DNA from: Carnegiea gigantea
Taxonomy: Eukaryota > Streptophyta > Magnoliopsida > Caryophyllales > Cactaceae
Direction of reading: 5' to 3'
NCBI GenBank assembly: GCA_029747015.1
Contig: JAKOGI010001338.1
Location: forward strand, 167,501-231,500
DNA length: 64,000 bases
The position numbers and the translations under genes are program-made. A model generated the notes under the pieces. The model saw only the letters and a list, made by a program, of their open reading frames with translations. It did not search any database and was not told where the DNA came from. The first letter of the stretch is position 1; each line of letters starts with the position of its first letter. Of the stretch, positions 20,880 through 32,136 are shown one piece after another.

Positions 20880-22620
20880 GCAACCATGCATTTTCTGGGT
20901 TCACAAATGATCAAGTGCAAAAACTCCTTAGTCTGATTAAGCCGTCAAAGCTGGGCTATGAGAAATTAACAAGTAAACACCCTTGGATAATTGGCTCTGA
21001 ATCCTACCATAGGACAGAGGATGTGTAAGTCCTTGAGAAGAAAATGGCAGTGGGTCTAATTTCAGTGAGTTTTCCTAATGGGGACAATACAGTGGCAAAT
21101 GTAAAAGGGAGTATGAGTTTAAGTCCACGAATATGTTTGGACAAACTTCTTTATATACCAAAATGTTCCTGCAACTTGATCTCTATGGCTTAATTAATTA
21201 GAGAACTAAAATGTATTATGATTTTTGATGAAGATTTATGCACGCTATAGGATCATACCTCGAAGAGCCCAATTGGAATGCGTAGATTATGAGGAGGGGT
21301 CTATTACTTCGACAAGCTCTTGTATTCAACGACTCAAGTCAATGCGGTAGGCTCTCACAACTTGTGGCACAAATGTTTAGGACATCCTTCGGATCAAGTC
21401 CTATCTTTGTTTTCCAAAGATTTTAATCTTAGTATTAGTATTGAGAATAATAGTGAAGGGCCATGTGATATTTGCTTTCGTGCCAAATAGACACCTACTC
21501 AATTTGTTGCTAGCTAAAGTCATGCCAAAGATTTATTTAAACTAATTCATTACAACATTTAGGGTGCATATACAGTACCTTCCTTCTATGGTGCCTAATA
21601 TTTTCTTATAATTGTTGATGATGCTAGCCGTGTGCTTTGGGTTTATTTGATGGGGGCTAAAGGGGAAGTATCGACTTTATTGCAAAATTTTGTGACCATG
21701 GTGAAAACACAATTTGCCGAAGATGTGAAATAATTAGAAGCGATAATGGTCAACAATTTTTAGGGCCCATGAAACAATTTTGCTAACAAAAGGGGATTAT
21801 CCATTAAACAAATTTAACAGATACCCCTCAACAAAATAGGCGGGAGAGAAAACATAGACACATCTTAAATGTCGCTAGGGCCCTCAGCTTCCAAGCACAT
21901 CTACCACTTGATTTTTGCGGAGAAAGTGTTCTAAGGACAAATTCGCTCCTCGAAGTTGGAAATGCATTTTTGTGGGATACCCTTATGGCAAAAGGGTTGG
22001 AAGGTTTATGATTTAAAGACCAATGAGATCATTATTATTCGTGATGTAATCTTTCATGAAACAATGTTCCCTTTTTCCAAGCACCATATTGGGGAGCCAG
22101 AATAGCAAAGATTGGTTGGTAATAATAATGTTATTGTTGATGAGGTTTGTTTGCAAGATTGGGGCTTTCAAGAGGATAAACATAAAACAACTAGGTCCAA
22201 TGAAATAAAGGAGCCCACAACAGAGGTGAGCCCATGATAGATGGGAATGCAATAATTGGGCCTGGGTCGCAATAGTCTGATGAGCAAAACCCTATTAGCT
22301 CATTTGTCCAGGAAAAAACAGATGTGTTTGGGCTGCTTGGCTTTACTAGGCTAACTGTGCTCACTAAAAGTGAGGGGACACACACTTCATATGGGCTGCC
22401 TTCTCCTATTGTGTTAAACATGCCCACGGTAAAGGGAAGTGCTGAAACCTCTATTATCCAGCCCATTGTCAACGATCAGGACTGGCTCACTAGAGAGCAG
22501 TGTGCTCCATCCCATTTTGAGGATTATGTCTATTATAATGCGCAAACGAATGACCCTCTGCTCACATCCTCAGCACCATACAGCTCTTCAGGTAATTCTT
22601 ATCCACTAGTTAATTATATC
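20880..22620 (+). pseudogene. Copia C protease and integrase remnants
   Basis: Protease is reduced to HPWIIGSESYH, where the usual D-S-G-A-S is lost. Integrase shows LWHKCLGHPSDQVLSL (GAG-pre-integrase domain), ILIVDDASRVLWVYL-like sequence at about 21600-21650, then a heavily broken C-terminal part. The conserved SDNG is degenerate. Roughly a dozen stops and frame shifts are present. Confidence 0.7.
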
Positions 22621-22679
22621 ACATGCAAAATTTCTTTGTTAGCTATAGGGCTTTGCTTGCTATTGTTATAAAGATTATT

Positions 22680-24123
22680 GAGCCTAGGCACTATCAAGAA
22701 GCTGTCAAGGATTCTCATTGGTGACAAGCTATAGCAGAAGAGATAAATGCATTGGAAGAAAACCAGACTTGGACTATTAAAGATCTGCCACCTGGGAAGA
22801 AGCCAATTAGTTCCAAGTGGGTTTATAAAATAAAATATAAGTGTGATGGAACCATTGAAAGATTCAAAGCTCATCTCGTGGTGAGAGGTGACTATCAGCT
22901 AGAAGGGTTTAATTTCAATGAGACATTTGCTTTCGTAGCTAAGATGTCTAGTGTGAGAACTTTCTTATCCGTCGTGGTTGCTAGAGGATGGGAACTCCAC
23001 CAAATGGATGTTAACAATGCTTTATTGCATGGTGATTTAGAGGAAGAGGTCATTATGCGCTTGCCACCTAGTCACTTTATGGGTTGCAATAAGCACCAGG
23101 ACACTAGCTTGCTAAGCTCTCCTCCACACTTACAATCTACGACTTTGTGAGATCTTGAGCTAACTGTTCGTCGTTAACATATCGCAAGGGTAGGTGTTCT
23201 TGGCTTTTTTGGTATACATTGACGATATTATTCTTGCTGGAAATGATGCCCAAGCTTGTGCAAATCTACTTGAGTAACTGCTTTCGGATCAAAGATCTTG
23301 GTGCACTTAACTACTTCCTAAGTATTGAAGTAGCGCGAGGCTCACGTGGTCTCTTCCTTTGTCAACGTGAATATACTCTTAAAATTATAGAAAAGAGTGG
23401 CATTTTGGGTAGTAAGCCAACTGATTTTCCCATGGAGGAGAACCACACCCTTGCACTTGTAAAAAGGAAAGTGTTGGATGATCCTAGTCAATATAGGGAC
23501 TTGGTAGGGCGTCTCATTTATCTCACAATTACTGGGCCAGAGCTATGTCATGTAGTTCATATCTTATTACAATTTATGCAAGAGCCTAAGGAAGAACATA
23601 TGAATGTTGCTCGTCAGGTTCTCGGGTATCTCAAAGGTACACCGGGTTATGGGATAGTACTGTGTTATGATTGTGATCTACAAGTATGTGCCTACTATGA
23701 TGCAGACTAGGGTGCCAGTCCACTAACTAGACGATCTCTCATAAGATATCTTGTCCCGTTGGGGGGTCGCCAATCTCTTGGAAAATAAAGAAACAGACGA
23801 CTGTGTCTCTCATTCTTCTGCCGAAGCTAAGTATCTATCTATGGCTGCAACAACAAGTGAGTTGATATGGATAAAAGCATTACTTGGTTCGCTTGGGGTT
23901 TCATGATTCTGCTATGCACATCTTTTGTGATAATCAGGCTGCACTTCATATTGCCAAGAATCCAGTGTTTCATGAATGTACAAAGCATATTAAGATGGAT
24001 TGTCACATTGTGCATGAAAAATTAAAAGCCAGTGATCTTGCTTTCTCCTATGTTCCATCCAAACAACAATTGGTAGATATATTCACTAAAGCTCTTGGAA
24101 AGAAACAATTTACGTTCTTATAG
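22680..24123 (+). pseudogene. Copia C reverse transcriptase and RNase H
   Basis: RT starts with WTIKDLPPGKKPISSKWVYK and ELHQMDVNNALLHGDL. The palm is broken at 23150-23210 and resumes with YIDDIILAGND (about 23214-23246), in which both catalytic Asp residues remain. Then come LVGRLIYLTITGPELCHVV and RNase H ([18 protein letters not shown] and a C-terminal [14 protein letters not shown]). Stops at 23148 and 23708 and further frame breaks inactivate it. Confidence 0.85.
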
Positions 24124-24168
24124 AGCAAGTTGGGCATGGTCAATCCTCATGCTCCACCTTGAGGGTAG

Positions 24169-24403
24169 TATTATGCTATATTTAGAGAATATTATGATTT
24201 TATTCTCTGCATTATTTTGTAATATATTTGCTATAATTATCTCTTTGATTGTCTCCTAATATTTAGGATCACTTCTGTTGCTGAAGAATTGTATATATTA
24301 AATCATGATGATTAACAAGAGATTTAGGGAAAATCAGAGATAATAGAAAATCAGCCTTAAATATGTCTCCCCTATCCTGCTCCTCTCCTTCATAGTTTCT
24401 TTA
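24169..24403 (+). repeat. 3' LTR of copia C
   Basis: 235 bp, preceded by the purine-rich ttgagggtag. The TSD copy TAACC follows at 24404-24408. Confidence 0.85.
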
Positions 24404-24509
24404 TAACCTAATTTTTTTGCTTGGTTCTTTCCCAAGAAACTCCTGTCTCCATAGAATCCTAGTTATCCTAGTCGTATTCCTCGTCTCTTACTAGTTCATG
24501 CTCTTCCAT

Positions 24510-25920
24510 GGCGGGTTCTGATGTTCTGGATTCCTCTAATCTGTTCACCTCCAAGGCTAATCCAATGACTTCTTCTCATCCGCCTCAATTTCAACAGGAT
24601 TGTGGAGTGTTAAAATCCCAGATTTTTTTAATCTAGGCTGTTTCTGCTGCTTCCTCTGTTCTAAAGCCACACCGCTGCCTCCCATTCCTTCTCTGGCAGC
24701 AACATCGTTTCTTCTACTTGGTTTTCAATCCCTGCTTTTCATAAAGGCTACTTGCATTGTGCATCTAGCATACCTCGCATGCCTGCTTCAATCTGTGGCT
24801 CTTATTCCACTGCAGCACCGTATCCTTCTTCTCCTTTCGACTCAGAGCCCTCGTAAGAGTTTGCCTTTCTTTCCCTTTAACATTTGGACAATAAATATCA
24901 CCAAATATGTCACCATAGTCCTCACCATAATCACTGTAGTCCTCACCATGATTGATGATTACCTCTCATGGCGTACTCAGTTCTCAACATTCGTCATCAT
25001 GCACTAGTTAAGTGGTATGATTAAGGGTACGATTCCCATTTCTTGTCCAATTTTTCATATATGCAAGGTCTTCAACAACGCAATCTAGGTTATCATTATT
25101 GGGTTCGTGTGGATCAATTAGATCGTTGATGGATTTTTGCTACTATTTTGAATGATTTATTGTGTGAGATGCGGGATTTGATTCATGCTCTTGATATTTG
25201 GAAGTGTCTCAAGCATAGATTTAATACGACTAGTTTGGCCCGTGTGCTTGATCTGAAATGTACACTCAAAAATCTATCTAAAGATGAAAACCAATCCATG
25301 AATGACTATTTGCGAACTATTAAGAACATTGCTTCTGTTCAGTCACCTCTATCTGACTTACAGTTAATTCAATATGCTATTGTTGGATTACAACACACTA
25401 CAAAGTATGACGGGTTTCTTACTGCATATTCCATTCTATCTGGTGCTGATTCTTTTGATGATCTTAGATCAAAGTTAATTTTCTTTGAACAACAATCTAT
25501 GTTCATCAAAGAGTGTGATGTTCCAGGTCATCTACTATTAGCACTTCTGAATCAGGGGGCATAACATCGAATATGCAGAGCAATACTAATCATACAAGAA
25601 GGAATAATAGAGGCCGCAATTTTGGTAAGGGGGTAAGGTACAACGAGAATAACAATAGAAACAATAATTGTAGAATCAGCAATAATTAGATTCTTTCAAG
25701 AATAAGCCTGTAGATTTTGTTTTATGTGATTCAGTTGTTTTATTGCCATGTGCTTTTTGCATTGCCACCTCTTGTACTAACCACTTATCTATAGGTAGGA
25801 ATTAGATTGAAGGGATTTTAGGATTTCAACCTAACCTCATTTGTCAGATTTGTTATTCTATGGGACATGTAGTTGATGCTTATCCTAATCGCTATCAGTC
25901 TCATCAGCAACTAGTGCTTG
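24510..25920 (+). pseudogene. Copia B gag
   Basis: The ATG at about 24510 starts MAGSDVLDSSN. The central gag motif YLSWRTQFSTF is at about 24961, in another frame. The stretch 25148-25564 is open and has IWKCLKHRFNTTSLARVLDL and MNDYLRTIKNIA, typical of plant copia Gag. A zinc knuckle CQICYSMGHVVDAY lies at about 25842-25883, with the last Cys changed to Tyr. Confidence 0.75.
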
Positions 25921-27360
25921 TCGCCTATGCTACATTGTTATTGATGTTGGTGAATAAGTCTGGTACCCCGATTTAGCTGCGACATCCCATAAGATGCCAA
26001 ATGAAGGTAATTTACTCTGAAAAACTCCTTATGCTAGTACTAGTCTTATAAAAGTTGGTGATGACAATGTTCTCCTATTACAAGTGTTGGCAATCTTAAG
26101 CTCAGAATTTCAGTTTGTCCTCTTCGCCTTAACTCTATCTTGCATGTTCCTTAGCTCATTCATAACCTGATGTATATCAAACAAGTATGTCATGATAATA
26201 AATGTAGTGTCATTTGTAATGACTCTTGTGTTCGTTTTAAGGACAATACCACAGGTAAAATCTTTTAGTAGGCACCTAGTTTAGGCAATGCCTATCCTAT
26301 TCCTGCCGAATTGGGTCTCAATCCTGCCAACGTTGCTGCAAGAGAGACTGGGGATATTTGGCATCAATGTGGTGGACAGTGGACATTGTGGAGAATCTAT
26401 ACTTAGTTCTCTTCACAAATTTAATCTTATTCAGTTAAACTCTAAGTTTGATCACAATCGTAAGACTTGTCAATTGGCTAAGTTTCATGGACTTCCCTTT
26501 AATCTTGTTGAACATAATACTGTTGCTCCATTAGAATTAATTCATCCTGATGTTTGGCAATTACCTGTTTTGTCATATCAAAAATTTAAATACTATATAT
26601 TCTTTATTGATGATTTTTCTCACTTTACTTAGATTTATCCATTAAAACAAAAATTGGGAGTCTTTGCTCACTTTTGTCATTTTCAGGCCTTAGTTGAAAA
26701 TTTGTTTAGCTGTAAAATTAAAATGTCTCAAAGTGATGGGGGTTTGAAATTTGATAATTCACCCATGAAAATCACTTCTTAAAACACAACATTTATTTTC
26801 GAAAATCTTGTCCTAAGACACAATAGGAGAATAGGGTTGCTGAACGTAAAAATAGACATGTATTAGAAATGACATGTGCCTTTCTTATAGGTGCTTTTCT
26901 TCCTGCTTCTTATTAGGTTGATGCAGTTTGTATTATTATTTATACTATTAACCACTAACCCACTCTTATTCAGCAAAACAAGTCCCAATTTGAAGTCTTC
27001 TTTTGGAAAATAGTTAATTATAATTTCTTAAACCTTTTGGTGCGCCTTTCCAAACTTTGCGGAATCTTTCATGAATAAACTCAAACCCTAATTTATTGAG
27101 TGTGTTTTCTTAGGATATGTGCCTTATCATAAAGGTTATCATTGTTTGGATCCCACAGCTAGCTGTGTTTATATAAGTCGTGATGTTCAGTTTCATGAGG
27201 CGTCGTTTCCACACCCTACATTGTGTCATGCTCCTTCTCCTGTGTCTAAAACCTTTTTCTTTGATCCTAAAAAAGTTATGTGTCTCACATTCAACTCTCA
27301 TGAGTCTCCCACATCCCAAACCAGTTGCTGGGCCTTCTCTGTGGGCTTCTGAATGTCCTG
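25921..27360 (+). pseudogene. Copia B protease and integrase remnants
   Basis: The open stretch 26288-26632 holds a pre-integrase and integrase start (CQLAKFHGLPF, then FFIDDFSHFT). It continues after a stop with QSDGGLKF at about 26731-26755 and NRVAERKNRHVLEM-like sequence at about 26830-26875. The C-terminal part, YHKGYHCLDPTASCVYISRD, is at 27122-27184. The protease active site was not recognised. Multiple stops are present. Confidence 0.7.
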
Positions 27361-27799
27361 TATATTGCTCTGGGTATGTCTCAATGTCTCTTGCTTCCCT
27401 ATCTATGGCTCCTTTGCACACCGAAAGTCCTTCTTCTGCTCTTGCTTCTGTTTCGGTGTCTTCATGCCCTGTCTCATCTACCCGGGATACATCCTCGGCG
27501 TCTACATTAAATCCTATACGTGATGCTAGCATTGGCTCTTTTAGTCCTACACATGCTTTACCCGAAGAGAGTCCATCATGCTTTAGCCGAAGGCGGTCCA
27601 TCGGGTGTGTCTCTTGCTGGTTGTTCTTGTGTTGATGGCTTGTATGGTCCTCATTCTATGTCTCTCTTGATTTTTCCTCTTCAGACGTCTGGTTCCTTTT
27701 TGAGTAATGTTCAACCTCATTGTCAAGCCCAAACATCTCTTATCTCTGTCTACATGTCTTGTCTACTTGTCTTGTTGAGGTTAAGCTTACGAGTTTTAA

Positions 27800-29300
27800 G
27801 CAAGCTTATCGACATTTTAAATTGTGAGAGGCTATATTTGAGGAGTACAATGCTTTGATTGCTAATAATACATGGGAATTGGTTCCATCTTAACCTGCAC
27901 AAGACTTGGTTGGTAGTAAGTGGGTTTACAAGGTATAATATAAGTTTGACGGCACTGTGGAGATATAAAAAGCTAGATTGCTAGCCTAGGTGTTCACCAC
28001 AGGCAGGTATTGATTACCATGAAACTTTTAGCCCTATTATCAAACCTGCTAATGTTCGTCTTATTCTTTCTCTTGCCATCTCATTTAATTGGTCAATTCG
28101 TCAATTAGATGTCGAAAATGCTTTCCTTCATGAGCACCAAATTGTGAAAGTTTACGTGAAATAACCACCTGGTTCCGTTCATCCTGATAAGCCTCATTAT
28201 GTTTATCATCCGCATTGTGTTTGTCATCTTAAAAAGCATATACGGGCTGAAGCAAGCTCCTCGAGCTTAGTTTCGAAGGTTTAGCTGTTTCTTACTGTCT
28301 CATGGTTTTGTTTGTAGCACGGTTGATCTCTCCATGTTTTTTTTTTTTTATCGCACTAGTAGTCTCACTTTGATCATTTTTCTCTATGTCGATGATGTCA
28401 TTCTTACTATGAGTACTGCTCTGCTTTACAATCTTTTATTACCATTATGTCTCGCCAGTTTTCCATGAAAGACCTTGGTGACCTTCATTACTTATTGAGT
28501 CTTCAGGTAGTTAGTTCTTCTTCTGGTCTTTTTTTGTAACACAGTAGAAGTACATTCTTGATTTACTTCATAAGTTTCAGCTCCAAATTGTCAAACTTGT
28601 TAGGACTCCTTCTACTACTAGAACCACCCTATCCCTTCATGATGGTGACCTACCTGCAAATCCCTCTCTGTACCGGAGTATGGTAGGTGCTTTATTGTAT
28701 TTGATCATGACACGACCTGATATTGTATATTCAGTTCATGTAGTTTCCCAATATACGCATGCTCCCGTACAACTCATATGCTTAATGTCAAGTGTATTTT
28801 CAAGTACTTACAGGGCACTATAGATCATGGTCTTCTTCTATGTCCTTAAGCTGAGGGCCTCCATTATTGTTGCTTATTCTAATGTGGATTGGGTCGGCCA
28901 TAACCATACTTGTCGTTCGACCACTAGTTATGTGATATATTTTGGACCCAACCTCATTGTCTGGCGATCCAAGAAGCAACCTATGGTATCCAAATCTCCC
29001 ATTGGAGCTGAATATCGCGCTTGTGGTTACACTATTGCTAAAACAGTTTGGTTATGCAAGCTTCCTTTCAATGCGGGCATCTCACTTACTACTCCTTCCG
29101 TCTATATTGGGATAATGTTAGTGCTACATACATGACTGCTTGTTCAACATAATAAGAGCAACCACATTGTTGTAGATTATCACTATGCTTGGGAACATGT
29201 TGCTCATGGAGATTTTGTTGTTCATTATGTCCCTACTAGTTCGCAGATTGCTAATATTTTCACTAAGGGTTTAAATTCTCAGTAGTTTATGTATTTGAAA
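27800..29300 (+). pseudogene. Copia B reverse transcriptase and RNase H
   Basis: RT begins with YNALIANNTWELVPS and SKWVYKV. Later comes FLYVDDVILT, with an intact YVDD at 28385-28396. RNase H has SNVDWVGHNHTCRSTTSYVI, VSKSPIGAEYRACG and, at the end, YVPTSSQIANIFTKGLNS (about 29230-29283). More than ten stops and several frameshifts are visible. Confidence 0.8.
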
Positions 29301-29338
29301 TCCATGCTATCCGTGTGCCCCCAATCAGCTTGAGGAGG

Positions 29339-29452
29339 CGTAATAGGAGATATACTAGGAATATTAAATGTAAATTTATTTTGTACAGTTTTATATAAAT
29401 ACCAAGCATAGGCTTCCAGGTTGGGTGAGACATTCTACCACCAAATCATGCA
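29339..29452 (+). repeat. 3' LTR of copia B
   Basis: 114 bp, preceded by the polypurine-like gaggagg. It aligns with 19432-19543. Its first base pair is CG instead of TG. Confidence 0.75.
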
Positions 29453-29725
29453 ACATGCTTGTTGAGTAAGCTGCTTTGGTGGTTTCAGTGGTTACATGGG
29501 AAGGAGATGAGAGCGAAGGCAATTGGTTCTTTTTCCCTTTCACTTTGCACGACCAGATAGATAGATATATAGATAGGGTGGGTTATATCTTCGGTTACTG
29601 CGCTGTGAGAGCGGTAATTTGAGCACGATAATGGCATTGAGCTCTTCATTAATGATTATGATGGGTTCCCTTGGCTGTCAGCGAGATTGTGTGCCTTTGT
29701 TTTGGCTAATCCTGGGTTTCTGACA
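29453..29725. repeat. Direct repeat, copy 1 (right flank of copia B)
   Basis: It begins acatgcttgttgagtaagc and aligns to 30129 onward: ctttggtggNttc, acatgggaagNaNat, aattggttcttttt, aatggcattgagc and the ggttcccttggctgt block. The left flank of copia B (19390-19431) aligns with the sequence before copy 2 (30066-30100). So the copia inserted into one copy of a pre-existing duplication. Confidence 0.75.
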
Positions 29726-30128
29726 TATAGAAATAATTCCTCACCATCTATTGAGGAGGTAGAGGGTCATATATAAATAATCAAGAGGATCTATGTTGGT
29801 AACTACAAATTATACAGTAGTCTTAGGTTTATATGTCCGGATAGCCGGATTATCACATATGATAGGTAGTTTTAATTTTCTAAAACACGTACTTATTTTT
29901 ATATTTTTCTTCTTTATTTTTAAATTCCTCAAAATCCGGGTCGCAAATAGAATCCTACGATATAAGTGTTGGAGTAACAATTGAGACACAGCCCACAGGT
30001 CATAAAAGTTATTATTGTGAGTCCTAGACTTTTAAAGGAGTATTTCTCTTAAACCTTTGCTTATCGTCTACTTGAGTTGGTGTTAATCATCTCTCATTTG
30101 AGCGTCCACTTGAGTTGGTGATAATAAC
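29726..30128. other. Non-coding spacer between the direct repeats
   Basis: No gene is visible. The end (30060-30128) holds two tandem copies of a cttgagttggtg unit. Confidence 0.4.
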
Positions 30129-30325
30129 ATGCTTGTCGAGTATGATGCTTTGGTGGGTTCGATGGTCACATGGGAAGCAAATCAGAGGGAAGGTAATTGG
30201 TTCTTTTTTCTCTTTCACTATGCACAATAATGGCATTGAGCGCTTGATTAATGATTATGATGGGTTCCCTTGGCTGTGTGCGTGACTGTGTGCCTTTGGC
30301 TTGGCTAATCCTGGGTTTCTGATAA
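30129..30325. repeat. Direct repeat, copy 2
   Basis: It begins acatgcttgtcgagtatg and is the uninterrupted partner of 29453-29725, with small deletions, and ends near ctgggtttctgataagtac. Confidence 0.75.
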
Positions 30326-32136
30326 GTACTCAAGTTGTTCATGTAAAACAATCTCGTTGCTTGTCAAATGTCAACGTTTTTGATAAGTACCTCATTTGTT
30401 TAGGGCTGCCGAAGATAGGAGATAAGGTTGCTGGCATCTTAACTAGATGGGACCCAACCTCAGTTTGGCCCATATTGAACCAATGAGGCATTGGGTCAGT
30501 GGTCAATATGTAAGGTCCTAGGATTTTTATGGTCCGATTATTATGGCACACTTTTGGATAAAAAAGAAGTTTATATACATTGTTTTTTAATTGAAAGACT
30601 AATGTTTTCCACTTTCAGGAGGAAAGGGTAAGCATGTCTTACGAGTGGTGGGGTTTCAACCCCTAACCTTCCATTTAGAAGGTGAGTACTCCACCATTTG
30701 TGTTAATGCAGGTGTTTACTTATAGAGGAGCTTTTAATGAGCAAAGAGGAGTAAGAATAAAGAGAAGTAAATAACAGTAAATAAGCTACCTATGCTTAGG
30801 AGTTTAATGCGAGCAAGCAACCGCATTTCACTTACCCACAATTGGATTGGCATGCGAGTAAAGAGGAGTAAATAATAGTAAATTATTAACATATATACCA
30901 TATTTTTTTATTATATTACACGATTCATTATATTAATGTTTACAAGAGCATATTAGGGAGAGCTAGATTTGTTTTATTTCTGGTAATCACCTACTGTTCA
31001 CATCCAAAATTGAGGGGCTAAGAAAATGAGAGCAAAGAGGAGTAAAACCCGTCAGAACTATTCCTTCTTACTTTCATTAACTTGATAAGAGGAGCTATTC
31101 CTTTTTACTTTCATCTGGGTAAAATATTTCCTTTTTACTATCCTCCCAAATTACCCATAAGACCGTTATTTTCTTTAGCTTCTTTGACTAAATTAATACA
31201 TAACTTATTCTGAACTTATTTCGACCTTATTTGCTAAACTTATTCTAAACTTATTTGTGAACATATTATAAACTTATTCTGAACTTGATGAGCTTATTTC
31301 AAACTTAATTATTTGTTACTTATTCTGAATCAAATATATCTGAGCTCCTTATGTAAAAAAAATAAAAGCTAAAGAGAAGACAGTAAGTCTAATGTTTGAT
31401 TAATCAGGAATCGATGCATTGCACGGTAACTTTGCACATTAAGTCCTTCTTGTTGCTATTGACAAGTACCCAAAGTGGGGTCTTATTGTGGGAATCTTCA
31501 AGGAATAATCTATATGGCTTTTGTTGCTATGGGCTAAGTGTTCAATTTGTCAAATTCTCATTAATTGTGCTTGTTATTTTTTTTTTTTTGAGATTTTTTT
31601 TTTTTCCTGGATTTTCAAGTCCATTCCCAGTCTATATAAAGTCAGGCCTTTCCTAGCGGAGATGTACCCAAGAAAAAGTTTTTAAATTCAAGTAAGCCAA
31701 CTGTGATGAACACTTGGGAGACCAGCTTGTCGATTGGTTCTGGAGGAAAGAACTCCTGGAGTGATTCCACCAGAGAACTTAGTGCTGCAGCGTGGTCTAA
31801 GGTGACACCATCTCTAACTTGTATGCATGTCCAAGTATTAAAGTTGGTAATTTATCAGAAGTTTTTGAATGGTTTTGCCTTAAGTTGAAGTGTCCAAGTT
31901 CGTTCATTTTTTTGTGTTGATTATCGTCAGTGGTACTTGCAGTTGAAAATGTTATGTTAATGGTACTACATGTATGGCTACTCTTTTTTCTTTCTTTCTT
32001 TTTTTTTTTTTTTTTGGGGAGAGCAAAAAACACTATGTGAAGTTGATGGAATTTTGGCTGTCTTTATGCTTAGTGTCCTGTTTCGTGCAAAAACCATAAT
32101 TTTACATCAAATTTTGTTTTTATATGCATAAATCAG
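30326..32136. other. Non-coding region upstream of the first visible PEPC exon
   Basis: No coding sequence resembling PEPC exon 1 is present on the + strand. The region holds poly-T tracts (31570-31607 and 31990-32015), short ggagtaaa-type repeats (30720-31130) and an array of acttattctgaa units. The last 20-30 bases are a normal pyrimidine-rich intron 3' end with ATCAG at 32132-32136. Most of it is read as intron and transposon debris. Confidence 0.5.
31200..31335. repeat. Short degenerate tandem repeat of acttattctgaactta
   Basis: About seven imperfect copies of a 17-19 bp unit (acttattctgaacttattt and variants) occur in 135 bases. Confidence 0.6.

Larger units (their letters stand above)
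19570..24403 (+). mobile_element. Copia element C (inner), with a perfect TSD
   Basis: The LTRs 19570-19802 and 24169-24403 both begin TATTATGCTATATTTAGAGAA and end TTTCTTTA. The PBS TGGTATCAGAGC at 19803 is canonical. The 5-bp duplication TAACC flanks it (19565-19569 and 24404-24408). The internal order is gag, protease, integrase, RT, RNase H. It lies inside copia B, so it is the younger of the two. Every coding region carries stops. Confidence 0.85.
19432..29452 (+). mobile_element. Copia element B (outer), interrupted by copia C
   Basis: Short LTRs (19432-19543 and 29339-29452) share TGTAAatttattttgtacag and tttacNaccaaatcaN. The PBS TGATATCAGGGCC follows the 5' LTR at 19544, and gaggagg precedes the 3' LTR. 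Copia C (19570-24403) interrupts it 13 bases after the PBS. Gag starts at about 24510, followed by protease, integrase, RT and RNase H in copia order, all with many stops. Without the insert the element is about 5.2 kb. Confidence 0.8.

Noticed and set aside
27180..27635. Overlapping long frames on both strands
   Set aside because: They arise from the Ser/Pro-rich integrase-RT linker of copia B read in wrong frames.
29339..29452. Exact TSD for copia B
   Set aside because: The flanking bases (tacca on the left; caaca or acatg on the right) do not match well enough to claim one.
31703..31888. Open frame just upstream of PEPC as a possible exon 1
   Set aside because: Its residues do not resemble the conserved PEPC N-terminus, there is no fitting GT donor in phase, and it is short and interrupted in the other frames.
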